From Thermophagus xiamenensis (GTDB taxonomy: Bacteria > Bacteroidota > Bacteroidia > Bacteroidales > Marinilabiliaceae): 64,000 nt of DNA. The stretch spans positions 1 to 64,000 of the forward strand of contig NZ_FONA01000013.1 of NCBI RefSeq assembly GCF_900112795.1. The letters run 5' to 3'. The notes below the pieces were generated by a model that saw only the letters and a program-made list of their open reading frames with translations, was not told where the DNA came from and did not search any database. Numbering within the stretch: the first letter of the stretch is position 1; each line of letters begins with the position of its first letter. Position numbers and translations under genes: made by a program. Shown piece after piece: positions 17,191-28,000 of this stretch.

Positions 17191-19659
17191 ATGACACGAA
17201 TTCGATTCTTTATATTTTTAATGAGCATTAGTTTTGTTCTTAACGCTCAATCGCAAAAGGCTTCATTGCCTCATCGTACTTCTACATTAGTAAATTTCGG
17301 CTGGAAACATGCTTTTGGCGAAATTAGTGGAGCTCAGGATCCCGGTTTTGATGATTCGGGTTGGTCCACAGTACATCTCCCTCATGACGCCAGCATTGCA
17401 GGTCCTTTCGTCAAGGACTCTCTAAACGCCGACCGTAAAAACGGTTTTTTACCGCGGCGTAAAGGGTGGTATCGAAAATGGCTTAAGGTCGATTTCCCAG
17501 TTCATGACAAAAAGGTTTTTTTAGAATTTGAAGGTGTTTATCGTGATGCTCGCGTTTTTATTAATGGTGAAATGTTGGCGCATGAATTAAATGGCTATAA
17601 AAATTTCATTGTCGATATCACTCCCGTTGTTCAGGAAGGGAACAATCTTATTGCTGTTAGTTATGACAATACAGATATGGAAAGTTCACGGTGGTACAAC
17701 GGTGAAGGAATTTACAGGGATGTTATTTTGCACGTTACCAATAAAGTGCATGTCGACTATAACGGAACCTATATTCGTACCCCATTTGTTACCGATGATC
17801 TTGCTAAGGTGTTGATCGATACGGAGATCGTAAACGATGAAGAGGATAGTTCTGAGGTTACCTTGAAAACCGAAATAATTGCACCGTCAGGCCAAGTGGT
17901 TGCTTCCGTCACTGACGTGGCGCCTATAGGTAGCGGGGAGGTCTACATTTTTTCTCAAAAAGCGACAGTGAATAACCCTTTGAGGTGGGACCTAAACTCA
18001 CCTAACCTTTATAAGGTCAGGTCAGTGGTGATGACAGATGGCCGTGTGTGTGACACTTATGAATCAACTTTTGGCATACGTACCATCGAATTTGATCGTA
18101 ATAAAGGTTTATTACTCAATGGTCGGAAAGTACTCGTAAAAGGAGTTAATATCCATCATGATTTGGGACCCTTAGGTGCTGCTGCTTTTGAAAGAGGATA
18201 CGCACGCCGTTTGGAGGGATTAAAAAAATTGGGATGCAATGCCATACGGTTGGCTCATAATCCTCATGATAAATTCATCCTGGAATGGTGCGATAGGAAC
18301 GGAATGCTGGTTATGGATGAAGCCTTTGATAAATGGAGCGACCAATTTTTTGGACAGGGAAACGATTTTAATCTCCATTGGCAAGAAAGTTTGACGGCTT
18401 TCATTAAACGCGACCGTAATCACCCTTCCGTATTTATATGGAGTGTAGGAAATGAAACTCATCAGCAAAGGAGTCCCCGTTACCAGTTTGGTGTTCCTAT
18501 GATGAAAAAAATGCGCGATTTTATTCACTCTTTTGAACCCACGCGTAAAGTTACCTGCGCCCTCCACCCATCACGAAAAAGCGGTGCTTATCGTACAAAA
18601 AACTATTATCGGGAAGGTCCTCCCGAGATGGAATTTTATATGGATGTGGTTAGTACCAATTATCGTGAAGAGTTTTGGCCCGTCGATAAAGCCGACTATC
18701 CTCAGCTCATTTTTATCCTTAGTGAAGCTCAGGTGGGCAACCTTGGTAACGAATGGTTTAATTTTAATCATCAAAATTCTGTGGGATTATTTTACTGGGG
18801 TGGAACCGACTACCTAGGAGAATCTTTTGGGTGGCCATCCAAGGGTTGGCCAAACGGTATTATTGACTGGAACGACCATTGGAAACCTTTTAGTTATTAT
18901 ATCCAAAGCCTGTTTAGCGAAACTCCAATGGTTCACATTGCTACTTTCAATCCCAACGAGGAAAGGCAAAAATATTGGAACGAGGTTCAATTACGCTACC
19001 AACCCATGTTTTCTCATTGGAATTGGGAGGGAAAAGATTCGGTTAATCTTTATACTTTTACCAACTGTCAGGAAGTGGAACTTTTCCTGAATGGAAAATC
19101 TTTAGGAATTCGAAAAGTGCCCGAACTTTATTATACTAAGAATATCGAAGGATATACTGCTGAAGAGTATGATCCCGATAATCCTGTTAACACCGGTCCT
19201 GCCATGCATAAATACCTGGAATGGACTGTCCCCTGGGAACCCGGGAAGATTTGGGCAGTTAGCAGAATTGACGGTAAGGAGGTGGCCCGGCATCAATTAA
19301 TTACTGCCGGTGAACCTTTCCGTGTTGTATTGGAACCCGATAGATCACAAATAAACGCTGATGGATTGGATTTGGCTTACTTAACCGTAAAAGTGGTTGA
19401 CAAAAAAGGTGTAATTGTCCCCGATGCTGACCATAACATTCGGTTTGAAGTGAAAGGAGAAGGAACGATAGCTGCCGTCGGAAGTGCCGATGTTTTGAGC
19501 GACGAACCTTTTGTTTCCAATGAAAGAAAAGTTTTTCAGGGAAAGGCTCTCTTGATTATTAGATCAACTCGTACGCCTGGGGAAATAAAAATTAAAGCTA
19601 TGGCTGATGGTTTGCGAGAGGGGAGAGTTACCATTTCCTCAAAAAAACTTCCAAAATAA
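17191..19659 (+). CDS. Secreted glycoside hydrolase family 2 (beta-galactosidase/glucuronidase type)
   Basis: From the ATG at 17191 (a TTG-initiated frame opens earlier at 17116) the 822-residue protein has a signal peptide (RFFIFLMSISFVLNAQS). It is followed by the GH2 jelly-roll sugar-binding domain (about 35-185), an Ig-like domain (190-300) and a TIM barrel (305-590). C-terminal Ig-like domains follow. The acid/base Glu is E422 in FIWSVGNETH; a likely nucleophile is E512 in FILSEAQVG. It lies 77 bases after rhaD, at the end of the rhamnose operon. It probably removes a beta-linked galactose or uronic acid from a rhamnose-containing glycan, but the linkage cannot be read from sequence. Confidence 0.85.
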   Translation: MTRIRFFIFLMSISFVLNAQSQKASLPHRTSTLVNFGWKHAFGEISGAQDPGFDDSGWSTVHLPHDASIAGPFVKDSLNADRKNGFLPRRKGWYRKWLKVDFPVHDKKVFLEFEGVYRDARVFINGEMLAHELNGYKNFIVDITPVVQEGNNLIAVSYDNTDMESSRWYNGEGIYRDVILHVTNKVHVDYNGTYIRTPFVTDDLAKVLIDTEIVNDEEDSSEVTLKTEIIAPSGQVVASVTDVAPIGSGEVYIFSQKATVNNPLRWDLNSPNLYKVRSVVMTDGRVCDTYESTFGIRTIEFDRNKGLLLNGRKVLVKGVNIHHDLGPLGAAAFERGYARRLEGLKKLGCNAIRLAHNPHDKFILEWCDRNGMLVMDEAFDKWSDQFFGQGNDFNLHWQESLTAFIKRDRNHPSVFIWSVGNETHQQRSPRYQFGVPMMKKMRDFIHSFEPTRKVTCALHPSRKSGAYRTKNYYREGPPEMEFYMDVVSTNYREEFWPVDKADYPQLIFILSEAQVGNLGNEWFNFNHQNSVGLFYWGGTDYLGESFGWPSKGWPNGIIDWNDHWKPFSYYIQSLFSETPMVHIATFNPNEERQKYWNEVQLRYQPMFSHWNWEGKDSVNLYTFTNCQEVELFLNGKSLGIRKVPELYYTKNIEGYTAEEYDPDNPVNTGPAMHKYLEWTVPWEPGKIWAVSRIDGKEVARHQLITAGEPFRVVLEPDRSQINADGLDLAYLTVKVVDKKGVIVPDADHNIRFEVKGEGTIAAVGSADVLSDEPFVSNERKVFQGKALLIIRSTRTPGEIKIKAMADGLREGRVTISSKKLPK

Positions 19660-19743
19660 ATTGAATCCAGTTGGAAGGTAATTGTCGTATTCCTCTTTAG
19701 TATTTGGTTTTGGGAATCCGACGTTTGCATCATGGTTAATTTT

Positions 19744-19833
19744 TTATCTTAATTCCAAAAGGTTATGTAGCCCTTCCCCTTTTGTTAAATGTTTGCTTAT
19801 TAACTCTGTTAATTGTTCCTTTGTGTATTCCAT
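19744..19833 (-). pseudogene. Remnant of a transposase N-terminus (IS256-like), 29 codons
   Basis: On the minus strand an ATG at 19833 opens MEYTKEQLTELISKH, ending at a TAA after 29 codons. The sequence resembles the first residues of Bacteroidota mutator/IS256-type transposases. A hairpin ends directly at the start codon. No other transposase part is found, so this is probably a decayed insertion remnant. The match is from memory of the family and short, so confidence is limited. Confidence 0.4.
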
Positions 19834-19899
19834 AAGGTCTTCTCTTTTTAGTTATACTTCTATTTTTTCGTTTGTAAAACTAAGCTGAGAAGACCTTTT
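19834..19899 (+). terminator. Long stem-loop with T-run between GH2 and the HTCS gene
   Basis: AAGGTCTTCTC (19834-19844) pairs with GAGAAGACCTT (19887-19897). An inner TTAGTT/AACTAA extends the stem, and TTTT follows. It can terminate the plus-strand rhamnose-GH2 transcript. It lies between convergent genes and its left arm abuts the ATG of the transposase remnant, so it may originally have been part of an insertion sequence. Confidence 0.55.
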
Positions 19900-19939
19900 T
19901 CTTCCAGTTCAGACACACCATATTTTAAACAGTATCATT

Positions 19940-22900
19940 TTACAGGTGTTTTACCGTGTGTTGGCTGGGTGGATATCCGAACAGATTTTTAAACTGTCGA
20001 CTGAAATATTTAACATCGTTAAATCCGACTTTGAACGAAACTTCTGATACATTATAACCTTTTTCGAGTAATTGAGCAGCAATTTTAAGCTTTAGTTGTC
20101 GAACAAACTCCACCGGACTCATGCCCGTAAGGCCTTTTACTTTATTATAAAAGACGGTACGACTTACGCACAATTGTTGGGCCAGTTGTTCGATGGTAAA
20201 CTCTTCACTGTAATGTTCCTGGACATAGGCTACCAGATCGTTCAGGAATTCTTCATCTTTACTAGTTACTTTTAATGTTTCCGGATCAATAGTTTTGTTG
20301 TCTCTAAATTTCGATATTATACGTTTTCTTTGTTCTATCAGGTTGAGTGCGATTGTGTTGAGTAATTTGGTGTTAAAAGGTTTTGGAAGATAGGCATCTG
20401 CTCCGCATTGTAATCCGGAAATCTGATCTTCAATATCCGTTTTGGCTGTAAGCATGATGACCGGGATGTGGCTCGTTGCAAAATCCTTCTTTAGGGTTTG
20501 AGTGAGCTCCATTCCGTCAATTCCCGGCATCATAACATCAGTGATAATAATATCCGGCTGAGTTTTATTGAGAATATCCAAGGCACCCTTTCCATTGGAT
20601 GCTTTCACTGTTTGAAAATTTTCACTAAGTGCCGCACAGATGTATGAGAGTATTTCCGGGTTATCTTCAATGACCAATGCTGATGGTTTCTGAATAGATG
20701 GATCAGTTATCTTTTCTGTTATAGTTATCAACTCCTGATCTGGTTCCAAAACATCATTCGTAACCGGATGGTGTTGGTTCTCTGATGGATTTATAAAATC
20801 AATATCGCTCCTTTTTTGAAAATGTTCTTGTCCTTTAAGCAGAAAAATTTTAAAGGTACTGCCTTGTCCCTCTTTAGACTCTACCGTTAATTCTCCACCA
20901 TGTAGACGAGTTATTTCATAGGCCAGAGAGAGACCTATGCCCGTCCCGGTTGCTTCCTGATTACTTAAAATGGTATATCGTGTAAACAAATCACTGATAT
21001 TTTTTTGCGGAATGCCTTTGCCTTGGTCTGTTACTTTTATGATTACTTTTTTTGCCGTATTATGTAGCGATATTGTTATTTTTTTTCCTTTAGGTGTAAA
21101 TTTTATTGCATTACTTAAAATATTGTATAAAACTATATCCAATTTGGTTGTATCGGCCCATATTTCGGCCTGTGATATGTCTGAACTGAAGCTCATCTCC
21201 AGTTGCTTATGGCGGGTTAGAGGTAGAAAACTTTCATATATTTCTTTGCAGAATTGGACTATATCTAATGGTGCCACTTTTAACTTCATTTTATTGTTTT
21301 GTATTTTCCTGAAGTCCAATAACTGGTTGATAAGATGAAGCATTCGTTTCCCGTTTTTATATATAATCATCAGTTCACGGTTAATTTCGGGAGATATTTT
21401 TTGTGCCTTTTGTTTAATATCTTCCAATGGCCCAATAATCAGTGTAAGAGGAGTTCTTATTTCGTGAGAGATATTGGTAAAAAACTTTAACTTCTCTTCG
21501 TTTATTCGTTTTTCTACCATGAGTTCGTTGCGGTATCTGCTGATTTTTGCTATGGTTTTTCTAATCCCTGCCATAAATAGTATAAGAGCCATGAAATAAC
21601 CTACATAAGCCCAGGTGGTTTTATACCATGGCGGTAATATTGTAATTTTCAACCCGCGCGGGGCTTCGATCCACCCCCCTTTACGATTAGTTGCTTTTAC
21701 TTTAAATACATATTCACCTGGTGGCAAATTGGTAAAGGTGGCTTTGTTTTGATTTCCCGTCATGTTCCATTCGGTGTCAAAATTTTCAAGAATGTAGGCA
21801 TATTGTACTATTCCCGGATCCTGGAAATCAAGAGATGAAAATTCTATGCTAAAACTAGATTGATTGTGTTTTAACGTTAAATGGTGAGTATAGGTAATGG
21901 TTTTTTGTAATGGTGAATTTTTGTCTCGAATGGAAACATCTTTATTGAACAGCCGGAAATTGGTTAAAACGATATTGGGTTCAAAATCTTTAACTTGCAA
22001 TTTATCAGGGTCAAGTGCTTCTATTCCTTTATAACCACCGAACAGAATAGTTCCGTTTCGTCTCTTCAAGCATGTGTTTTCCATAAACATATTAAAACTT
22101 AATCCATTGTTGGTGTTGAATACTTCGATGGTTCCATCTGTCTTGTTATATCGGTTCAAGCCGTTCTCAGTACTGATCCATAGGTTTCCCTTGTGGTCTT
22201 CTTCCAAAGCCACTACCACATCATTGCTTAAACCATTGTCACTCCCTATTCTGGAAAAGGTAGCAATCGAATCCGATAGGTTTTCCAATTTATTAATACC
22301 TCCACCAAGGGTAGCAAACCATAATTCTTTTTGGGAATCTTCAAATATATGTATTACATCATTATAACTTAAACTGGTTTGATGCTTGGGATTGTGTAAA
22401 AATCCGTAAAATTTCCCCTTTTCAGCCTCTTCGCTCATATACAGTCCATAAGCTGTGGCGACCCACATGCGTCCTTGCCAATCAAACAATATTTGGCGTA
22501 CCATGTTGCTCCCTAAGGTACTATTCCGACTGTGATAGTTTTTAAAGTATCTTTCCCCATTTTCCTTTTCAACCACCAGGCTTAATCCGTTGCCATAAGT
22601 GCCGATCCATATTGTTCCATCTCGATTTTCTTTGATACAATATACGTTATTGTGTGTAAGACTGTGGGGATCATCATCAGAGTGAAAATAATGGTAAAAA
22701 TGTATTTGGGATAATTGTGAATTTTCATTGACAGGTCTTTGACTAACCAATAGACCCTTCCCCTTGGTCCCAAGCCATATATAACCTTTTTGATCTGTAA
22801 TGATGGTATATATGTTGGCGGCTGATATGATGCCCTTGTCCGTTTGAAACTTTTCGTAAGTTGCTAAAGGAGTGTACAATGAATCCAATATGTGTAATCT

Positions 22901-24337
22901 TCCGGCTTTGGTGCCTATCCATAAGCGTCCATGGTTATCTTCGTGGATTGATCGAACTATATTGTCGGAAACTTCTTTTATTTCAGGTTGAGGCAGTATG
23001 TGGGTGAATCCGGGATTTCGCAAAACAACCCTTTCGATTCCTCCTAAATACTGGCCCAACCCTAACCACAGCTGACCCGATCGGTCATGGGTTATCCCTG
23101 CTACTATATTGGAACTTATGGTGTTAGCATTAAAGGGATCATTTAAATAGAACCGAAATTCGTCCTTATCTCTTAAATAAAGAGACAAACCGCCTTCATG
23201 AAGGCCTATCCAAAAATTATTATGATTGTCTTCAAAAAATACATGACGTTCCAAATCTGTTGGATTTTCCCGGCCGGGCGGACACAGCCTGTAATGTTTT
23301 GATTGGCCTGTTACAGGATCGTAACGATCTATTCCGAAGTGGTCTGAAGTAATCCATATCTGACCGAATCTGTCTTCGTATATCCGGTCTATGTTTTTTC
23401 CTGCTGTGGGGATATACAACCACTCACCTGATTCCTTGGTGTAGCGGTATAACCCTGCATTCTCGAATGCGGCATAAAGGTCTTGCTCTTTTGACAAATA
23501 TAAAAGTGTTGAGGCATTTCCCGTTAATTTGTCTCCTGTTGGATCACTTATTTGCCTGAATATGCCATATTTTTTCGCTCTAACTAATATCCCGTTGTTT
23601 CGGGTTCCAAACCATATCTCATCAGCTGTTTCGCAAAAAGTGGTGAAGGAGTATTCTACGAAAAAATGTTGGAAATCTGGCATGTTGCCTTCCAAATCGT
23701 TTCGAGATAGAAAATTTATTCCTCTTTCCGTTCCAATCCATAAATTACCAAGGCTGTCACGTCGAACAAAGGATACATGGTTGTTGGACAAAGCATACTG
23801 TCCACGATTCAGAAAATGTTTGGTTTGGTACAGTTGTTTTTTTTCGTCATAAATGAGTCGGTAGACACCTAATGAGCTCAGGCCTACCCAAATTTCATTT
23901 TGATCGTAGGCGCAAAAATCAGATACAATGGAATTATCGTTGGTCTCTTGTATTAAAAAGTCAGGAATGGAGTTTATTTCTTCTGTTGCCGGATGAAAAT
24001 AATGATAGTATCCATCATGTGTGACAAACCAGATGTATTCCTGAGCATCTTGCCAAATATTGGTAATTCGATTATTTATAAATATCCCTGATTCCTGGTT
24101 ATTGCCTTTGAAAACCTTAAAGCTATATCCATCGTAGCGATTAAGGCCATTATTCGTACCAATCCACAAAAAACCTTCCTTGTCACAAAATATGGCCGAA
24201 ACTGTGTTTTGTGACAGTCCTTCCCTAGTCCCAATATGATCAAACCGGAATATTTCTTGTCCAATTATTTTTGAGGTGTTAAAAAATATGCATAGAACAA
24301 TAAGTAATTTCTCCATGTTATAAAGTCGTTTTTCCAT
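19940..24337 (-). CDS. Hybrid two-component system sensor/regulator (HTCS)
   Basis: This 1465-residue single-protein sensor and transcription factor has a signal peptide (from M1 or M8), then a periplasmic double beta-propeller of reg_prop repeats (WIGTNNGLNRY, IWITSDHFGIDRY and many more) to about residue 790. A Y_Y_Y domain follows (to about 885), then one membrane helix (about 900-925). The histidine kinase has phospho-acceptor H958 (SHEIRTPL) and an ATPase domain. A receiver domain carries D1267 (ITDVMMPG), and an AraC DNA-binding domain (about 1360-1465) ends the protein. Such proteins sense an oligosaccharide in the periplasm and induce the adjacent polysaccharide locus. Here the divergent target is the SusC/SusD operon across a 700-base spacer. 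Confidence 0.95.
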   Translation of the reverse strand: MEKRLYNMEKLLIVLCIFFNTSKIIGQEIFRFDHIGTREGLSQNTVSAIFCDKEGFLWIGTNNGLNRYDGYSFKVFKGNNQESGIFINNRITNIWQDAQEYIWFVTHDGYYHYFHPATEEINSIPDFLIQETNDNSIVSDFCAYDQNEIWVGLSSLGVYRLIYDEKKQLYQTKHFLNRGQYALSNNHVSFVRRDSLGNLWIGTERGINFLSRNDLEGNMPDFQHFFVEYSFTTFCETADEIWFGTRNNGILVRAKKYGIFRQISDPTGDKLTGNASTLLYLSKEQDLYAAFENAGLYRYTKESGEWLYIPTAGKNIDRIYEDRFGQIWITSDHFGIDRYDPVTGQSKHYRLCPPGRENPTDLERHVFFEDNHNNFWIGLHEGGLSLYLRDKDEFRFYLNDPFNANTISSNIVAGITHDRSGQLWLGLGQYLGGIERVVLRNPGFTHILPQPEIKEVSDNIVRSIHEDNHGRLWIGTKAGRLHILDSLYTPLATYEKFQTDKGIISAANIYTIITDQKGYIWLGTKGKGLLVSQRPVNENSQLSQIHFYHYFHSDDDPHSLTHNNVYCIKENRDGTIWIGTYGNGLSLVVEKENGERYFKNYHSRNSTLGSNMVRQILFDWQGRMWVATAYGLYMSEEAEKGKFYGFLHNPKHQTSLSYNDVIHIFEDSQKELWFATLGGGINKLENLSDSIATFSRIGSDNGLSNDVVVALEEDHKGNLWISTENGLNRYNKTDGTIEVFNTNNGLSFNMFMENTCLKRRNGTILFGGYKGIEALDPDKLQVKDFEPNIVLTNFRLFNKDVSIRDKNSPLQKTITYTHHLTLKHNQSSFSIEFSSLDFQDPGIVQYAYILENFDTEWNMTGNQNKATFTNLPPGEYVFKVKATNRKGGWIEAPRGLKITILPPWYKTTWAYVGYFMALILFMAGIRKTIAKISRYRNELMVEKRINEEKLKFFTNISHEIRTPLTLIIGPLEDIKQKAQKISPEINRELMIIYKNGKRMLHLINQLLDFRKIQNNKMKLKVAPLDIVQFCKEIYESFLPLTRHKQLEMSFSSDISQAEIWADTTKLDIVLYNILSNAIKFTPKGKKITISLHNTAKKVIIKVTDQGKGIPQKNISDLFTRYTILSNQEATGTGIGLSLAYEITRLHGGELTVESKEGQGSTFKIFLLKGQEHFQKRSDIDFINPSENQHHPVTNDVLEPDQELITITEKITDPSIQKPSALVIEDNPEILSYICAALSENFQTVKASNGKGALDILNKTQPDIIITDVMMPGIDGMELTQTLKKDFATSHIPVIMLTAKTDIEDQISGLQCGADAYLPKPFNTKLLNTIALNLIEQRKRIISKFRDNKTIDPETLKVTSKDEEFLNDLVAYVQEHYSEEFTIEQLAQQLCVSRTVFYNKVKGLTGMSPVEFVRQLKLKIAAQLLEKGYNVSEVSFKVGFNDVKYFSRQFKNLFGYPPSQHTVKHL

Positions 24338-25040
24338 AGAGGGAGTCTTTTTTATAACAAAAATGCAATAATTTTTTGATTTTTTATGGTTGTTTGTAGT
24401 TTAATTCTTGGTGTTTATAGATTGTTGTATTTCAGTTTTCTTTTGATCTTTCCCATAAAAATCAAATCTGTAATTTAATTTGATAGGACAGTTAATTCGT
24501 CTTCATTCTAACTAATTCTGGCATGACCAAAAAGGTTTATCACAACAAGCATATGTGTAAAATTACGGTAACACAAGCTTAATTATACCAATGAAACGAG
24601 CATGACTAAGAAGGTTTGTCACAAAAAGAACATGTATAAACTTTAAGCCATGCGAGTTTCATTCGGCCAATGAGTTAAATAAATTATATACGAATGAATT
24701 AAATGTGTTTTACACTAAAGAAACGAGCATTGTTGTTGTAGAATTACTTTTATCGATCCATTTTGGTGATCCAATTGCATTGTAAACTACCTCTTTTAAA
24801 GAAATTATATTCTTAAGATAATATCTTCCACCTTCAAAATGAAAATTGTTGTATTTTGGTTTCTTGTTGAATATTAGGGTTTTGTCATTTTGTCCCCTAT
24901 TGTTAATAATGATTTATAACATCTTTTTAGATAGTTTTTCGGATATCTCAGATGAATGAATCGTTCTATCTTAGTAAATGTAAAAAATGCCTAAAAATCA
25001 TAAAGCTGTTATCTGTTATTTTTCTAAATCAGTATTTGTT
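24338..25040. other. HTCS-SusC divergent intergenic region with palindromic repeats
   Basis: No gene is seen. It holds one full 74-bp repeat unit (24590-24663) and two partial ones (about 24507-24570 and 24718-24735). The susC promoter and HTCS binding site are presumably in the last 250 bases, but no exact TAnnTTTG box was identified. Confidence 0.5.
24507..24735 (+). repeat. Cluster of 74-bp palindromic repeat units (region A)
   Basis: A full copy at 24590-24663 begins AATGAAACGAGCAT and ends ATGCGAGTTTCATT. These ends are imperfect inverted repeats, and the interior contains GTCACAAAAAGAACATGTA. Degenerate partial copies flank it at about 24507 (GGCATGACC, then GGTTTATCACAACAAG) and 24718 (GAAACGAGCATTG). 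Related units occur at 34663-35043 and, on the other strand, near 44645 and 50200. Confidence 0.75.
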
Positions 25041-28000
25041 ATGATGAAAAATTATTGTTTTAAAACGTTGTTTATTTGGTTTCTTCTCTTCGGTCTATCA
25101 TCGGTGGGGAGTGCCCAGCAACCTATTGTTCGAGGAACTGTTACTGATAATGCAGGTGAACCATTACCTGGCGTTAACATTATTATTAAGGGAACCAACA
25201 CTGGAACGGTTTCTGATATGGATGGTTCCTATTCTTTAACGGTAAACGACCCACAAAATGATGTTCTGATCTTTCGCTTTATTGGCTTTGCCGATCAGGA
25301 AATTCCTGTTAATGGACAGAACATTATTAATGTGAGAATGGAAGAGACTTCTATTGGACTAGATGAAGTAGTGGCTATTGGTTATGGTACGGTGCGGAAA
25401 CGGGATCTCACGGGTTCTGTGGTTTCCGTGTCTGGCGAAACACTTCAGGATATCCCTGTGGCTACTACAGCCGAGGCTATTACGGGTAAGCTTGCCGGAG
25501 TCCAAATTACCACTACCGAAGGTGCGCCAGATGCTGAAATAACCATTCGTGTCAGAGGAGGGGGATCTATTACAGGTGATAATACTCCGCTTCTTATTGT
25601 GGATGGTTTTCCTGTTGAGAGTATCTCTGATATTTCACCTAACGATATCGAGTCTATTGATGTCCTAAAAGATGCTTCCTCTACCGCAATTTATGGATCG
25701 AGAGGCGCTAATGGTGTGATTATTATCACTACCAAAAGAGGCACTGAAGGAAAAGTCTCTGTTAACTATAATGCTTATACTGCTTGGAAAAGGATTGCTA
25801 ATACCTTGGATGTTTTATCCCCATACGATTACGCAAAATTTCAATATGAAAGATCTCTCTTGGCCAATGAACCGGAAAAATATACCAACTTTTTTGGAAA
25901 TTATCAGGATTTGGATCTTTACCGGGAAGTGGATGGCAATGATTGGCAGGAACAGGTTTTTGGCCGTACAGGATTTACTTTTAATCACAACCTTAGTATT
26001 AATGGTGGTAGTGACAAAACCAATTATGCCTTTAGCTACAGCCATATGGATGATGAAGCCATTATGAAAATGTCGGGCTATAAAAGAGACAACCTTTTGT
26101 TGAAAATGAGCAATAAAGCTCATGAAAAAGTAACCCTTGATTTTTCTGTTCGATATTCCAAAATAAATATTGAAGGGGGAGGAGCTAATGAACAAAACGA
26201 AATTTCTTCTGCCGATTCAAGGCTAAAATATGCTATGATTTATCCTCCTTTTCCAGTATCTGGGTTAACCGATTCTGGTGAAACCGACCAGGAATTTAAT
26301 TTGTATCATCCCGTTACGGCCATTAAAGATAATGACCGTTTTCAAAAAAGAAGACGGTATAATATGAATGCTTCAGCAAATTGGGAAATTTTCGATAACT
26401 TGAATTTAAAATCTGAGGTCGGGCTTGATGACTATCGGTATAATGATGAAAGGTTTTATGGTTTAACTACTTATTATGTGAAAGATCGACCTTCCGCCGA
26501 TTATAAAGGGATGCCAGCCATTGTTTTTACTAAAAGAGATAGAACCTCCTTTCGAAATACCAATACCATTAATTTCGATTTTGAGGATCTGTTAAGTGAT
26601 AGGCATGGTTTAAATCTTCTTATGGGGCAGGAATATATTATCACTAAACAAGAGTCTCATACGACAACTGTTCACGGACTTCCAGAAACCTTTACTTTAG
26701 ATGAGGCTTCTGCTCTCTCGGCACAAGGGGCAGCCCATTCTATTGAAAATTATATCAATCCTGATGATATTCTTTTATCCTTTTTTGGCCGGGCCAATTA
26801 CAGTTTTGATGACAAATATCTTTTTAGTGCCACCTTTAGAGCGGATGGTTCTTCCAAATTTGCCGAGGGTAACCGATGGGGATATTTTCCTTCAGCTGCT
26901 GTAGCATGGCGTATTACTTCCGAACCATTTATGGAGTCGTTTGCTACCTGGCTCGATGATTTAAAACTTCGATTTAGTTACGGTACGGCCGGTAACAATA
27001 ATATCCCTTCCGGTCAGATGGTACAAACACTTGAGGTTAAAACCACTAATTATGTTAATGGATTTGACAGTTATTGGGCGGCTTCCAAAACCATGGCCAA
27101 CCCTGATCTTAAGTGGGAAACAACCATTACTCGGAACTTGGGTCTTGATTTCATGTTATTCAAAGGCCGGTTAAATGGTTCTCTTGAAACTTATATCAAC
27201 AACACCAAGGATCTTCTCATTCAGTTTCCAACGCCCGGAACAGGGTATGATAATCAATACCGAAATATGGGGGAAACTCAAAACAAAGGATTAGAGGTCA
27301 CATTAAATTGGGTGGCTGTTAATAATCCCAACTTTGGGTTGAATTTCAGTGGAAACATTGGTTTTAATAAAAATGAAATCATTTCCTTGGGGTTGATGGA
27401 TACTTTTACTCAGGCTTCCGGTTGGGCATCCACCGAAATTGGTGCCGATTACATTATTGCTGAAGGTGGTTCTGTTGGTAAAATGTTGGGATACAGAAAT
27501 GCGGGAAGATATGAGGTTGACGATTTTCAGGGATATATTGATGGAGCCTGGATTCTTAAAGATGGGGTGGTTGATAGTTCTCCGGTAGTTGGCACTTTGC
27601 GACCAGGGTCAATGAAATTGTATGATGAAAATGGTGATGATATTGTTGATGTGGACGATCGTGTTGAAATTGGTGATGCCAATCCTTTGCATACCGGCGG
27701 ATTCACTATTAATGCCAGAGCCTATGGTTTTGACCTTTCGGCAGCCTTTAACTGGAGTTACGGAAACGATATTTACAATGCCAATAAAATTGAATATACT
27801 TCAACGAGCAAGTACCATTCCCGAAATATGTTGACCATTATGGAAGATGGAAAGAGATGGACCAACCTTAGGGAAGACGGCACCATTAGCAACGATCCTG
27901 AAGAGTTGGCGGCCATGAATGCCAACACAACTATGTGGTCACCTTATATGCAGAGATATGTGTTTTCCGACTGGGCAGTAGAAGACGGTTCTTTCCTGAG

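Noticed and set aside
19660-19740. Short minus-strand frame with NVGFPKPNTKEEYDNYLP-like sequence after the transposase remnant
   Set aside because: It is about 30 codons, has no matching start and ends inside the GH2 gene; it could be a remnant but cannot be supported.
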